64,000 nucleotides of DNA, taken from contig BCKL01000026.1 of NCBI GenBank assembly GCA_001600635.1, positions 62,001 through 126,000 of the forward strand. Direction: 5' to 3'. Positions within the stretch are counted from its first letter, which is position 1, and every line of letters begins with the position of its first letter. Both the position numbers and the translations under genes were made by a program. Shown here piece after piece: positions 1-11,195 of the stretch. The stretch comes from Leucosporidium creatinivorum. Taxonomy: Eukaryota; Basidiomycota; Microbotryomycetes; Leucosporidiales; Leucosporidiaceae. The notes beneath the pieces are model-generated. The model saw nothing but the letters and a program-made list of their open reading frames with translations, ran no database searches and was not told the origin of the DNA.

Positions 1-1633
1 GGGGGAGGGGGCGCTGAGAGGGAGCTCGAGCAATACGCTAGAGACGGTGGCTGATTACTGTGAGCTCTGGGTCAACCTTCTGTCTTCTATATCTATACGA
101 CGCGCTGAGCTGACCTTCTCCCTGCTTCAGACACCGACGTCGACAACGAATGGCTTTCGGCGTTCCCAACTCACGAGCGCGAGCTCGTCAAAGAGCACCT
201 CTTCCGATCAATCCAATCCCATCCCAGCAGTCGAGCTTCTTGTCTCGCTGTCGCTACCGCTCTGCAGCTTCGCCTGCTCTCCGCCGAGGACGTAGAGGGG
301 AGGAGACGGATTGTCGAGCAGGGGAGGCGGTACTTCCAGCTGGCGATGGAAAAGATGGTGGACGCGCCTTTGGAGACGCAATTGTGTGTGCTCATGGATT
401 CTCTGATTCATCAAGTGCGTTCTCCAGCCTCCGCATTATGCTCTCATCCCTCGTAGCTCGCCTCGCGCTGACCGCCTTCTCCTCCTCCTTTCTCGCGCAG
501 ACCGAGCAAAACGGCCCCTCAGCAGGCTACACCATCCACTCCCTAATCGACTCCTTCATCTCCTCCCACCCCTCATTCTCCACTTACTACACCTCCTTCC
601 CTCCCCGTCGTCCTCGACCTTACCTCCCCACCGGCTCAGGCCAACTCAACTTCCTCCTCCGCGGTCTCAGCTGCATGGACGCTCTTCGCTCTTTGGCTCT
701 CGGCGACCGACGAACCTTTTTCGACCTCTCCAGCGCTCTCTCGGCGAGTGGAGAAGTGCAAGGTCCATTGACGACCTTCGAGCTCCTCCCCGGCGTGCTC
801 GTTCCCGAGGGAGACGAGTTCTTTGGAGGGGTTGCACCGTTTCTGGTCTTCAAGGCGGCAGAGATATGTGAGACGGCGATGGATGTCAAGGAGGGGTTGA
901 TTGGGAGTGTGGAGTTGAGGCGGAGAGCCGAGACGCTCGAGAGGGAGGTGAGGGAGTGGGTTGCGCCGAGGGTGACAGCTGTGTCGCATAGTGAGGAGGA
1001 AGAACGGACGTGCGAGAAGAGAAGGAGAGAGGTGGAGAAGGCGAGGGAAATGTGGAGGGAGGTGAGTCGCTCTTCTGCTCGACTCCGCTTTGCCGCCGAG
1101 AGCGCCGAGCTGATCGCTTATGTGCTACCTTCATCTCCAACAGGCCCTGCTCATCATTCTGCACCAGCTGCTCTACCAAAACACACCTCTCCACCCCTCG
1201 AACCGTGCTTCCCTCGCCCGCATCATTTACCTCGGCAGCTCCTCCCGCTCCCCCTCTCCAGCCTGCTCCCACCCTCCTTCCACCGAAACACCCGAGTCCG
1301 CCGCTTTCAACCATCCACACCGACCCGTTGCTGACTCAATGCACATCTTGGAGAGAAGTCTACCTTGGTTCTTCGCTGCTACGGTCGCTACCGCCGAGGA
1401 GGACCGAAGGGTCGTGCTCCAGGCGCTGAGGATGAGGACGCCGTTGTAAGTGATTGCTGGGTTCCAGTTCTGAAGCAAGAGCCGCTGATCTTTCTCGTCT
1501 ATTGTCCTACAGCTTTGGCGGTCGGAATGCGCCTATAGCGGAGCTGATTTGGGGAGAGATGGACGAGCAAGGAGTGATGGATTGGAGGGAGACGCTGAAG
1601 GAGGCGGGCATCTTATTGATGCTGGTGCAGTAG
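1..1633 (+). CDS. Zn2Cys6-family transcription regulator TF1, 3' part (5' end outside window)
   Basis: Exons 1-59 (partial), 131-414, 501-1061, 1144-1445 and 1513-1633 join in frame to give about 440 residues ending at TAG 1631-1633. No DNA-binding domain is visible; it should lie left of the window. The visible part is the helical 'fungal-specific transcription factor' middle and C-terminal region. It aligns by eye with the two other regulators here: the block EQNGPSAGY...LRSLALGDRRTFFD matches EQYGAAAGY...IRALSLGNRRTLFD in the gene at 46906-49253 and EQHGASAGY...LRAIGSDRRTFF in the gene at 42818-45211. Several introns sit at the same positions and phases in all three, for example the one after the first visible exon, so they arose by gene duplication. 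A Lys/Glu-rich stretch near residues 285-320 of the visible part is unique to this copy. The target genes cannot be inferred. Family assignment is strong; function as a regulator follows from the paralogs. Confidence 0.8.
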
Positions 1634-2876
1634 TAAAATGTATATCTAGTGCATATGCTGTATTTGTAGTGGGTGTTGTTGCCCCCCTTCTCTGGCACGA
1701 TGAGAAATAGCTATCGCCGAGCGCTCGGAGTTCGAGTCTGGCTCGAAACGCGAGCGACGAAAGCCAGGGGGGGTTGATGGAGCTGGCGAGTCTCAGAGCA
1801 GCTCTGTATCAAGTAGCGGGAGGCGCCCACCGCTGACGGGTACGAACGAAGCAGCGGGAGACGAATGGCCTGACCCTTGCTTGCGGACCTTGATTGAGAT
1901 GCCTTGGGTTGGGAACCTCGCCTCCACTCTCGACACTGATAGCGCCTTGCGCAATGCCGTGTTGGGCACTATAGTCGCTGGTATATTCTCCTTACTAGAC
2001 GAGACCGTGTTGAATCGCAATCCAAAGCACCCTCTCCGAACTCTTTGACGCTCGAGGTGCGAATGAGAGAGCAGTGAGGATCGAGAAAAGCGAAGGAGAG
2101 CTGTACTGGACCTCTCCAAGTCTAACACTCGGTGACGCACCTCGAGTGATGAACTCGAGCAGCTGAACTGGGCTCGGCAAAGTGAGAGAGACAACCATTG
2201 GCATCGCCAAGCAGCTCGTCCGGGGACTCGAGACGAGCGGCAACGGGTCTCTGAGGTCACCTCGAGGCCTCGCGAGAGACTTGAGACGCTGTAGCTCTCT
2301 TTGTACTGTATTTGACCGGAACGAGCGCCGCAACTCCGTAGATAGCTGTCGCCGAAAGCTCGGATTCGGAACACGACTGAGAGGCGAACGGACGACGATG
2401 AGGAGGGGTGGCAGTTCCGCAATGGCTCAGAGTCAGGTAGATTTCAACTGCGCGGCATCTCTCGAGCTCAGAACTAGCTCTATGTCGCTAGTCGACTTGC
2501 ACTGAGCAAGACCACCTCGGCGTTAGTTCACGGCGGCTAGAATCTGTACTGGAGCATGCAAAGCATGCGCAATACTTCTACAGTAGTCTCAAAAGCCGCC
2601 CGGCTCACCGACAACTTCGAACGACACCCCTCCCTCCTCCGCAGTTCCCCTCAGCCCATCCCGACTGTGCTCCCTTTCTCCTGCCTCTCGCCTCATCTTG
2701 CTCTCCTAGTCTCTCGCTCGCCTCCGCCTCGTTTCTGCACCCATAGATAGTGCGCTCGGCCCCTTCAGCCTCTCCTTACTCGCCTACAACCCCTCCTCGC
2801 CAGGCGCGACGCTCGACCCTCTCCTCGCCAGCAACCTCGTTCGACTCGGCCAGCTCGTTGACGGAGTGCAGGAGGG
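1634..2876. other. Intergenic region, TF1 3' flank and KCH promoter side
   Basis: No gene is supported over about 1.2 kb. Open frames here are short and have no protein-like composition. A CCGAG-CG-CTCGG inverted repeat preceded by ATCG lies near 1713-1727, about 80 nt after the TF1 stop, and a similar one (CCGA-AAGC-TCGG) near 2349. A pyrimidine-rich stretch at 2620-2760 leads toward the KCH start and could be its promoter or leader. Confidence 0.6.
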
Positions 2877-5670
2877 ATGTGCTGCTCTAATGCTGCGTGG
2901 AAGAGGGAGGAGGTGCCGGATCATAAGGTGCGCTATCGTGCTACAGCTGGGACTCGCTGGAGCTGTCAGAGGGACGAACGGACGCGTTTGGGCGGTTCAG
3001 AGGCGGGCTACGACGAGGGGGACACGCTGGAGGGCAGGGAGGCTAGTAATGGAGTAGCTGCTGCTCTGTATCAGAGCAGTGGGTGCTTCACTGGGTCACG
3101 CTTATGCTTCGCTCCAGCGCTCGGACAATGTTGCTCGAGGAGGAGAGGGCGGTGCGCTGCATCGTGCTTGGGAGGAGGGCTCGCGTCGCTGCAGGAATCT
3201 TCAGTACTTTCTGTAGCTCTGCGTGAGCTGTGGATTGCTGTGCTAGGCCTCTCGGGACGAGCCCATGGACGTCGTCGAGGGAACGCGTTGAAGGCACGCG
3301 CTGAGGTCGGGGGCGGTTCGCTGCTACGTTGGTGTACATGAGAAGCTGCAGGGTGTGCTCAAGTGCATCATAGTAGCTCTACGAAGCGTCTTGCGCCGTT
3401 ACGCTACCCGAGCTTGAAGGAACAGGGAACGCCGAGCGCTCGCTTCGGGCGAAGTTGCCGCTGCACCTTGACAGTGGCAACAGTGCTCGTTGATGAGGAA
3501 GTGCGCGTCCCCTTTGCAGCTACTATATGTCGCGTCACTTTCGCGAGAACGAAGCTCACCCGTTTGGCCCTCTGCAGTTCGACTTCATCAACGTCCACGA
3601 GTTCCACGCCACCAACTGCACTACTCGGCTACAGTGCGTCACATCCTCATTCAGCTACCGATCCAAACTCACCCTCCAGTCGAGCAGATACTTCTGGCTT
3701 TACCTTCTCTTCGCCAAATCGGTGGCCGTCTACATCGCCGACATCTACACGGCCGTCGCTCTCCTCGCTTCCAACAAATGGTCGGGTTCCATCCTCCAGT
3801 CGTCAGCCGCCGAGTCGTCGTCCAAGTCGGCTAGTGTGCTCGAGGTTCCCTTCTCCATCGTAAGCGCCGAGCTGCTTCTCGTCTCGGTCCTTCGGCTTAC
3901 TGACGCCTCTCGACGTCCAGGGAAAATGGGTCTTCACGGGATGCATCATCTTCTCCTTCCTCCTCCTGCTATGGGAAGCTCGCAAGTCGAGGGCCATCAT
4001 CAAGTCGCGCGACATCTCCTGTAAGTTTGAACTGTCGGGAACGAACGCCGAAGCTGACCCTCTCCCCCTAGACGCCTTCACCAACGTCATGTCGCAGAAC
4101 TGGTACGCTCTAAGGAGCTACGACCACTTCTGCTTCTTCTGTCAAATCGACAACTCGAAGAAAAAGAAGGACGAGTTTGCTTTCTTCGTTTTCTTCACCT
4201 TCAAAGGTGCGCTGTCTTTCCTCGCTCCACCCTCCACCTCAGCTAACCCTCTCCCCCAACAGGCTGGAAGCGACTCCTCCTCGCCGACGCCCCTCGTCAA
4301 GTCATCAACGGCATCACCCTCTACTCGTTCGGCAAGTCCGAGAACTGGACGACCGACCTCTCGGCCTACTTTGGCGGCGGGATCCTCAGGGCCGGCATCA
4401 TCATCACCATGCTCTTCACCGTCATCATCTGGGCCGGATCGGCGCTGCTGCTCATTGTGGCGGCGTTGATGTATGTGCCGCTGCTCTGTTACATTCAAGG
4501 GTGAGTTCCCGGCTCGGCGGCTGAAGCATGGGGAAGAGAGCTAATCGAGGCGACGATACCACAGCAACCTCAAGGAGTACGTTTGCCACAAGGTCGACAA
4601 GCGCATCGCCGAGCTCATGAAGCGCAAGAACCGCAAGCGCCTCGCTAAGGAAGCCGAGATCGCTCGCAAAGAAGCTCGAGGCGATTATAGTCATCTCAAG
4701 GTGCGTCCTATCCGTCTCTCTACAGCTTGACATGCCGCTCACCTTCGCTCGCATCCACCAGGACAAGAAGACGGGCAAGCTCACCGCCGCTCCCCTCCCC
4801 CAACCCACCCTCCCCAAGCTCGGCCTCTCGGACCACGACCTCTACTCCCACGCCAACGGTTCCGACGCCGGCTCCATTCGAGGCGGCTCCATCCGCGGCG
4901 GCGCCCCATCGTCTCGCTTCCAATACCCTCCATCAGGCGGCGCAGGATGGGCACCACCGCCGAGCGCTCTGGCGAGGACGGCCTACCCTTATAACCAGTC
5001 TGAGCCGGAGAATCTGCAGAGGGTGGGGTATGCGGAGAGCGTGAACAGTGCGGATGGGTTCGCTGGGAGGGGAGCGCCGATGGGGCTGCATGGAGGTTTC
5101 GAGTCGAGTACGAGTCTGGTCGGTGGGGAGGGAATGAGGCGAGCGCCGAGTTATAGGAGCGAGTTTGGAGGGACGGACGAGAAGGGCTACTACGGCGGGC
5201 AGGAGAAGGGAGGCTATATGGACGACCGCGACTATGTCCCGACCCTCGACCACTCCAACTCGTACGGCAACCTCCGATCACAATCCGCCGCTCCTCCTCC
5301 TCCATTACCACACGGCACCCCAGCACCCGACTCGTACAACCCTCCCTCGCGTCAGCAGCTGTACGAACGGACGGCGAGGCAGCAAGAGTCGGAGGATTCG
5401 ATCCTCGCCTACGGCCGAGGAGGGATGTCGGAGAGTGGGTCGGTTATCAACTTCCAAGGACAGGGAAGCTATGGCGGATGGGAGGAGAGTGGACCGAGGT
5501 ATGCTGTACAGCAGCAGCAGCAGGAGGGGTCGGCGTTCGGCGGAGGGTATGGAGGAGGCTATCCTTATGAGCCACAGGGAAGGGAGGAGACGCTGAGGTA
5601 TCCTGATGGGGATGCGAGTGATCCCGGTAACTTTGCTGGAAGGGGAGCAGGAGGCAAGGCTTGGAGGTAG
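2877..5670 (+). CDS. KCH-family fungal potassium-transport membrane protein
   Basis: Exons 2877-2927, 3578-3859, 3921-4020, 4072-4206, 4263-4500, 4565-4700 and 4762-5670 give 616 aa. The first exon encodes MCCSNAAWKREEVPDHK, the family's usual N-terminus, and continues into FDFINVHEFHATNC, VAVYIADIYTAVALL and NKWSG, all hallmarks of the Kch1/Prm6 family. Those yeast proteins are needed for low-affinity K+ influx at the plasma membrane. About three or four membrane segments are visible: around YFWLYLLFAKSVAVYIADIYT, WVFTGCIIFSFLLLLWEA, and two near ILRAGIIITMLFTVIIW and LLIVAALMYVPLLCYI. After NLKEYVCHKVDKRIAELMKRKNRKR the last exon is a long disordered tail of about 300 residues rich in Gly, Ser and Pro, with a Gln run encoded by CAG repeats near 5514-5523. 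Intron 1 (2928-3577) is about 650 nt, ten times the usual length. The start is the first ATG before the conserved CC..W motif. Confidence 0.87.
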
Positions 5671-6142
5671 TCTAGAGTCGAGGCGCTGGTTCGCCGAGAT
5701 GTTGTGTAGAGTTGATGGATCCTCCTCTTTTGCTGTAGCAGTGTGATTTTCTTGTACGAGTTTGCATCATTGAACCTCGTTCGCAGCTATTACGGTGCAG
5801 AGTCGACTTGCGATGCGAGGAGCCTCGACTTCGAGCGAACGCCGACGGCTCGCTGTTGGCTCTGTCCGTGTCGCTTCTCGCTACTTGCCCCAAGGTGAGC
5901 GTCGACCTACAAGCCGACTTGACCGCTCTGCTCTGTCGTACCTTGCTCTACACGCCTTCACGCCCTACCAATCGACGCGTCGCCTTATCTCGAGCTGGAC
6001 GCTTTCTGCAGAGCTGGAGCCCGTTTGCGGCGAGCTCCAGCTCTCCTACAGCTTCAAAATGATCCAATGCATCCTCCTGTGCTACAGCAACGTCCCAAGC
6101 TCGCCCTCTCAGCGTCGCTGACCACCTCCGCTCCCCACCCAG
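5671..6142. other. Intergenic region between KCH and TPR genes
   Basis: About 470 bases with no supported gene. It holds the 3' flank of the KCH gene and the promoter of the TPR gene. Short open frames here show no recognisable motif. Confidence 0.6.
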
Positions 6143-8643
6143 ATGTCGTCCACCCTTAAAGAGCAGGGAACTGCCGCCTTCCAATCTAGGCGATGGGAAG
6201 AAGCTATCAAGCTATACACGGAAGCGCTCCAAGCTGGCTCGCTGTCCGAGGAAGAGGCGGGAGCGCTCTACTCGAATCGAGCGGCCTCTCAGATCCATCT
6301 GTACCGCTACGACTTGGGTCAGTCGAGCGACTGTACGAGGGTGGGAACTTCACTGACCCCCCTTACACTCAACAGCCCTTCTCGACGCTGCACGAGCATG
6401 CAAGCTCCGCCCGACCTGGTCTCGCGCGTTCGCTCGGCGAGCAGAGGCTTACAGCCATCTCCATCGCGATGATCTCGCTCTTCTTACTTGTAGGGGTGTA
6501 TGCCCTCTCTCTGGGGCCGCTCGCTGACCCGCTCGCCGACAGACAAAGAAGCCATCGCCCTCGCCGAAGACCCTCCGACTCGCCAGCGCTACGAATCCGC
6601 ATCCTCCCTCGTCCGCCAGCGCGTCGAAACCCTCGCTCACAAGACCTCAGCACTCATCTCCGAGATGGAAAGCAACGACTTCTGCGCGCGGTATCGCGAG
6701 CTGGTCAAAAAGAAGGATCCGCGAGTCGAGGCAGGAGAGCTCAAGTCGGCCGAGACGGCGGTGTACGCTTATGAGGTGGTTGAGAAGGCTATGTTGGAGC
6801 TTGATGAGCAGATGAGCATGGGCGAGGATGGGACGGTCGAGGCTGTTAGTCCTTCACCGGTCTTGATGATCGCAGGTGAGTCGTTTCGTTTCGGCCTTGC
6901 GTGTCGAGTCGATGCTGATGCTCTGTCTCCCTCTTCATCTCATCTCGACCATCAACTCATGCTCTTCCGATCAGACGGCATCCTGACCGACCCTCGAGGC
7001 TTCCACATCCCGCCCGGCAAGGACGAGAAGTGCCCTCTCGCTCAGAAGCTTTCAATCCAGCTCGAATGCGATGTCCGAGTGCTCAATCTTACCGAGTATG
7101 TGAAGCCGGGGATTACACTGGAGAAGATTATGGACGACTTTGATGCCATGGTGCGGAAGGAGGGCAATTGGGAGCTGTGAGTTCGGATACGCTTCGCCGA
7201 GCCGAAGGAGTTCGAGGGCTAACCCTCGCGCTCGGTTGACGCAGGGCACGACTATCTTTGTCGACGCTTATCCGTGGCTCGCTGGTCTCGGGTTTCCTAG
7301 CAGAGGCTCAAGGCAATACGTGAGCTCTCGTTCTTTTGAAACCCTCTCTCGGCGATTCACTGATGGTCTTCTACCGCTTCGACGACAGCTACCTCGCCAT
7401 CTTCAAGTACATGTTCGCCCTCGCTCTTGTCCTAGCTGGAGGTGAACGCTGGGCAGACGTCTCGGAGGATGATAAAGGCAGCTCGTTCCGCTTCACTTTC
7501 GCTCGCAATCTCAGGATCCACGTCATCTGTGCGTTTCAGGGGCCCTCCTTCTTCTTCCCGGCCCAAGCTGACTATTTGCTTCGCCTTCACAGTGGCCTTC
7601 GAGACTGCCTACTGGAAGGCCGACTCGCCCGAGTTGAAGAAGACCGTCAGCCTCAGCGAGATTCAAGATTACGCTCAGCAGGTCATGGAGGTACGCAAAC
7701 TCTCTCTTTGTTACGTTGCTGACGAGACCACTCACTTGCCTTCCGCGACAGGACTGCGTTACCCATCGTCTACCGGACGAGCCCGTTATGCATCTCGCCT
7801 TCCAGGTGAGTCGCCCCGCTGCGCGCCTTTTTACGGCCACGAGTCCTTTTCCTGACTTCGCTCTTTTGGACAGGTCCACCCCATCGTCAACGCAGGCAAG
7901 GCCATGGGCTTCTGTCTCGGTCAGCGCTCGCGAGACGCCGAGAATGCCGTCAAGGACGGTCCAGCTCTCTACCATCACCCTTCTCTCGCTGCAGCGGCTT
8001 CCAAGATGTGTATGTGACCTTCCATTGTCTCAAGAGAATACAAGCTGACCTCCTTCTCGCCTCCCTAGACACTTCGGCGGGCACGCTGCTACCGATTGAC
8101 GACCCGGATCGGCCGCTGAACCTCTACCACAGCATCAGCTAGTGAGTTCAGACATTCTTCGATTGCTTACGACACCGAGCGATGCTCATCTCGACCTTCG
8201 TCGACCTGCAGCTCCCTCCGCGCCGGCGGGCTTTCGGTCGGCGCTCTCTTCACTCGTGTGGCAGAAGCCGAGGCGGCCATGACCCCACCGGAAGCTGTCT
8301 GTGAGCTCTCATGTTCTCCCGGTACCTTCTCGGAGCTCCCGCTGATCCCCTTCGCGGTACAGTCGGACCTACAACTCGACACTTCGACTCTCGGACGTTC
8401 GTTCGGTCGGTCTGCGACGACATTCGAGGATGGATCGAGCACCTGTCTTCGACGTCGGAGGACCCTCTTCGAGCTGTAGAGGATGCTCTGCTAGTCGAGC
8501 TGCAGCCGGTGCCGACTGTGCGCGAGGAGGAGGTCGAGGAGGGGAAGCGGTGGGTTGATGGTCGCCGAGGGGTTCAGGAAGGAGCTGCCGGGCTCGTTGG
8601 CGATGTGCGAGATTGTTCAGGCATAATCACTGGTGGTATGTAA
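6143..8643 (+). CDS. TPR-repeat protein, 589 aa, role unknown
   Basis: Twelve exons: 6143-6317, 6376-6489, 6543-6875, 6975-7176, 7245-7319, 7389-7528, 7593-7690, 7752-7805, 7874-8009, 8069-8141, 8212-8300 and 8363-8643. The N-terminus MSSTLKEQGTAAFQ...WEEAIKLYTEAL...ALYSNRAASQIHL, then DAARACKLRPTWSRAFARRAEAY, is a classic pair of tetratricopeptide repeats like those in Hsp70/Hsp90 co-chaperones. The rest (about residues 110-589) is not a family I can name; it contains DPRGFHIPPGKDEKCPLAQKL and a helical region rich in Ala and Leu (TYLAIFKYMFALALVLAGGERW, MHLAFQVHPIVNAGKAMGF). TPRs indicate protein-protein binding; the partner is unknown. The last about 35 residues are less certain: another frame from about 8562 ends more naturally in ...GFRKELPGSLAMCEIVQA and a stop, so the 3' end may carry a missed intron or a sequence error. 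Confidence 0.75.
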
Positions 8644-8812
8644 TAGCAAGGCCTCGCTGTCCGTTGTGTGGGTTGCGAGAAGGAGAAGAAGCCTGAGCCT
8701 CCCAAGTGAGCCAGCCATCTCCGTGTTTGAAGTGGGGCGCCCTAGCAGCATCTTGGAGACGCAAATTCTGCTTCAGGCTTTTCCTCCTCGTCGCTGCCGA
8801 ACGTCTACAAGC

Positions 8813-9696
8813 ATGAGCGTGACGGTCTTTTTCAACTACGATTACCGCACTCAGCCAGGAGAGCTCTTCTCGTTCGACCTAGGGCCTTTCCATCCGGAGC
8901 TCGCGGTCAGCGACTACCCGCCTTCGCCGGCGGAGCTGGCATTCCCAGCTACATTCCACTCACAACCGACCTTCGACCTTCTGCAAGCCTACATCCCAGT
9001 TGCACGAGAGTACCTTCGGCCGCCGCCGCGGCCGACCGAATGGATTTTGCTTTCGCCAGCGGCTTTGCATCGGCTGTGTGCTGATGCTAAGGACAGAAGT
9101 GATGCCGACGACCTTCAACAGTGGATCAAGCGTGTTCAAGACCAGCTGGGCGCTCCTGGGGTCCGGCAAGCGTACGCTGCTTCCTGGTTTCATCTCCGAA
9201 GCCTTCCGCCGAAACCGGGCAAGAGAGGCGGGAGTAGGGAGGATTGGGAACGGTGGGTGGAGGCGCGTTTTTTGAGACGACTGTTGTACGAGGTAGAGCT
9301 GTGCTTGGGTACGCCTTCCTTTCATACGCGGTCGTCACCACCGCTGACTGGACTTCGGCTTTGGCTTTTGCAGCGGCGTGGGATCCTCTGTACCGTCTTG
9401 TAATCGACTACGATAGCACTGGACAGCTAGGCAGGTGGCCTTTACTCACAGCTCCAATCGAAGCCAAGCTGACCTCTCTCGGTGCCCGCTTCAGGATCGT
9501 GTTCGCCGCCGAGCTTCTCGCTGGGAGGCGCTTCCACCCACTCAGCATCGATTGGCTCAGCCCAGAACCAACATGCAATAGCTTCGGACTCTCCTCCCCC
9601 TTGCTACACCTCTGGGTAACAGCTACTTCAACCTTCGCTTCTCCTCGTCCCTTGAGCTCCGGCTCCGGCAAAGGAGATGTGGCTGGCGTGCAGTAG
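8813..9696 (+). CDS. Uncharacterised protein, 272 aa
   Basis: Two exons, 8813-9308 and 9374-9696, joined in frame across a 65-nt intron with a GTACGC donor, a GCTGAC branch site and a TTGCAG acceptor. The product begins MSVTVFFNYDYRTQPGELFSFDLG and has no signal peptide, membrane segment or motif I recognise. It is rich in Pro, Leu and Arg, with a Trp/Glu/Arg-rich middle (REDWERWVEARFLRRLLYEVEL) and a Ser/Pro-rich end. Coding status rests on the clean splice and the conserved-looking composition. It may be lineage-specific. A start upstream of 8813 is possible but not needed. Confidence 0.55.
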
Positions 9697-10039
9697 ATAC
9701 AACTTATGGGAAAGAATCGCAGTAAAATCAAACTCGTCTCTCGAAAAGATCTGAAGCCTACCAGAGAGCTTTCGCTGGATTGTCAAGCTCAGCTCTCGCA
9801 GATGGGCTGCCAGCCGACTTCGACCCGTCACTTTCCTCCACTTCGTAGTCTTCCAGCTCGGCCTCGTCGCTTCGATTATCACTACAGATCAGCAGTCACC
9901 AACAGACCTCCGAATCACCAACACGAAGCCCGCCTGCGCCGGTCAAGGCGCTGCCTGCCCATCTCTCAATCTCTCGCTCCCGCCACTACACCGCCCTCCG
10001 CCTTTCTGTGATCTCCTCGCTTCTCTTCTCCCTTCAGCA
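9697..10039. other. Intergenic region
   Basis: About 340 bases between two plus-strand genes. I see no gene here; the last 100 bases are pyrimidine-rich and probably form the promoter or leader of the next gene. Confidence 0.55.
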
Positions 10040-11195
10040 ATGACTAAGAAGAAGGCCCGTAGGCAACATGGCTCGAAGCCGTCCGCCATGGCCATGCCCT
10101 CGACTAAGTCGAAAGATCGGTTGCCGGAGGGGTCGACGGGGAGAGGACAGAATACAGGCGCCCAAGCAGGAGGAGAGAGCTCGAGCGATGGCAAAAACGG
10201 CAGAGTAGCGACCCCTGCTCAGGACGAGGCTGCAGGAGCGGGGTTGTCGGCGCCGAGTCATGACGACCAAGCGACGCAAGTGGCTCAAGACAATCTGGGG
10301 CTCACGCGCGAGGCGGAATCGCTGGAGGAGTCCACTACAGTGATCAGCCTACTTGCTTCTCTTGTCCTGGCTCCCGGGATCGAGCTGCTCCCTCTTGGTG
10401 CGCGTTGGGCCATACTCGCCTCGGCGGTCGCCATGCTCGCAATTCTCGTCCCAGCGGTTCACCCCAACGCATACTCAGCCACTCTTCTCGCAATTGCTAC
10501 CTCCTTCCTCCTCTTCTACGTCACCGTCCTCATACCCTGGTTTAAGCCGCTGGTCTCCTGGTCGACGGTGGAGAAGAGGAAGAAGAAGGGAGCCGGAGGC
10601 TGGAAGCGTCGCCTGATTGTGGGAGGGGCTAAGTTGTCGATACTAGGCTTGTTTGTGCTCGGGCTGTGAGTATTCTCTTTCTCTCTACATGTTAGACCTC
10701 AGCTGATCTTGCGCTCGAAGGTACGCCTTCATCTCGCCCTACTCGCGCCGCCCCTCCCCTCCCCTCTCCACAGCCTCAGACACAACCACTGTCACACTCT
10801 CAACAACATCCAATCACGATGGTAGTATTACCACTACCGTCTCCTTTGTCGTCCTCCCGCCTCTGCTCCCCGCCCAAACCCCCTCGGATCCAACCGCCTC
10901 CTCCTCGGTCATCTCGGCCTTTGTTCGCGACCTTTGGAAGACGCTCAGCGATGGGGGAGAGGAGACGAGCGCCCTCCAGTTTTTGCTTGAAGTTCTGGGC
11001 GATGGAGGGAGTAGAGGGGTGGTTTGGGAGGAAAAAATTAGGGAGTTGAGGAGTAGGCAGGGGGAGCGGTTTGAGGACGAGGAGAACAAGCGAGTACCGG
11101 TGCAGATGACCGCAAGGGCCTTCTGGCTACGGATTATGTTCCAGGATTGGCTTCTTAGAAGGGGCAAGGCCCTTGCTACGTTCCCTGCGCGTTGA
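10040..11195 (+). CDS. Membrane protein with about three hydrophobic segments, 3' end uncertain
   Basis: Exons 10040-10665 and 10721-11195 give 366 aa if read to the TGA at 11193-11195. A basic, disordered N-terminus (MTKKKARRQHGSKPSA...) of about 95 residues precedes hydrophobic segments TVISLLASLVLAPGIELL plus WAILASAVAMLAILVPAV, then LLAIATSFLLFYVTVLIPWF, then LIVGGAKLSILGLFVLGLYAF. The C-terminal 140 residues look soluble, with FLLEVLGDGGSRGVVWEEKI and FWLRIMFQDWLLRRG. No family is recognised; an organelle or ER membrane protein is a guess. Just before the stop a GTTGAG donor (11191) starts a sequence nearly identical to the intron of the downstream tandem cassette. The true transcript may therefore splice on into that repeat rather than end here. 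Confidence 0.6.

Noticed and set aside
1725-1740. A GTTCGAGTC match to a tRNA B-box
   Set aside because: No A-box at the right distance and no cloverleaf arms could be drawn.
3636-3681. A 46-nt GTGCGT...CTCCAG stretch in KCH exon 2 that resembles an intron
   Set aside because: Removing it breaks the frame, while leaving it keeps the whole 616-aa model in frame.
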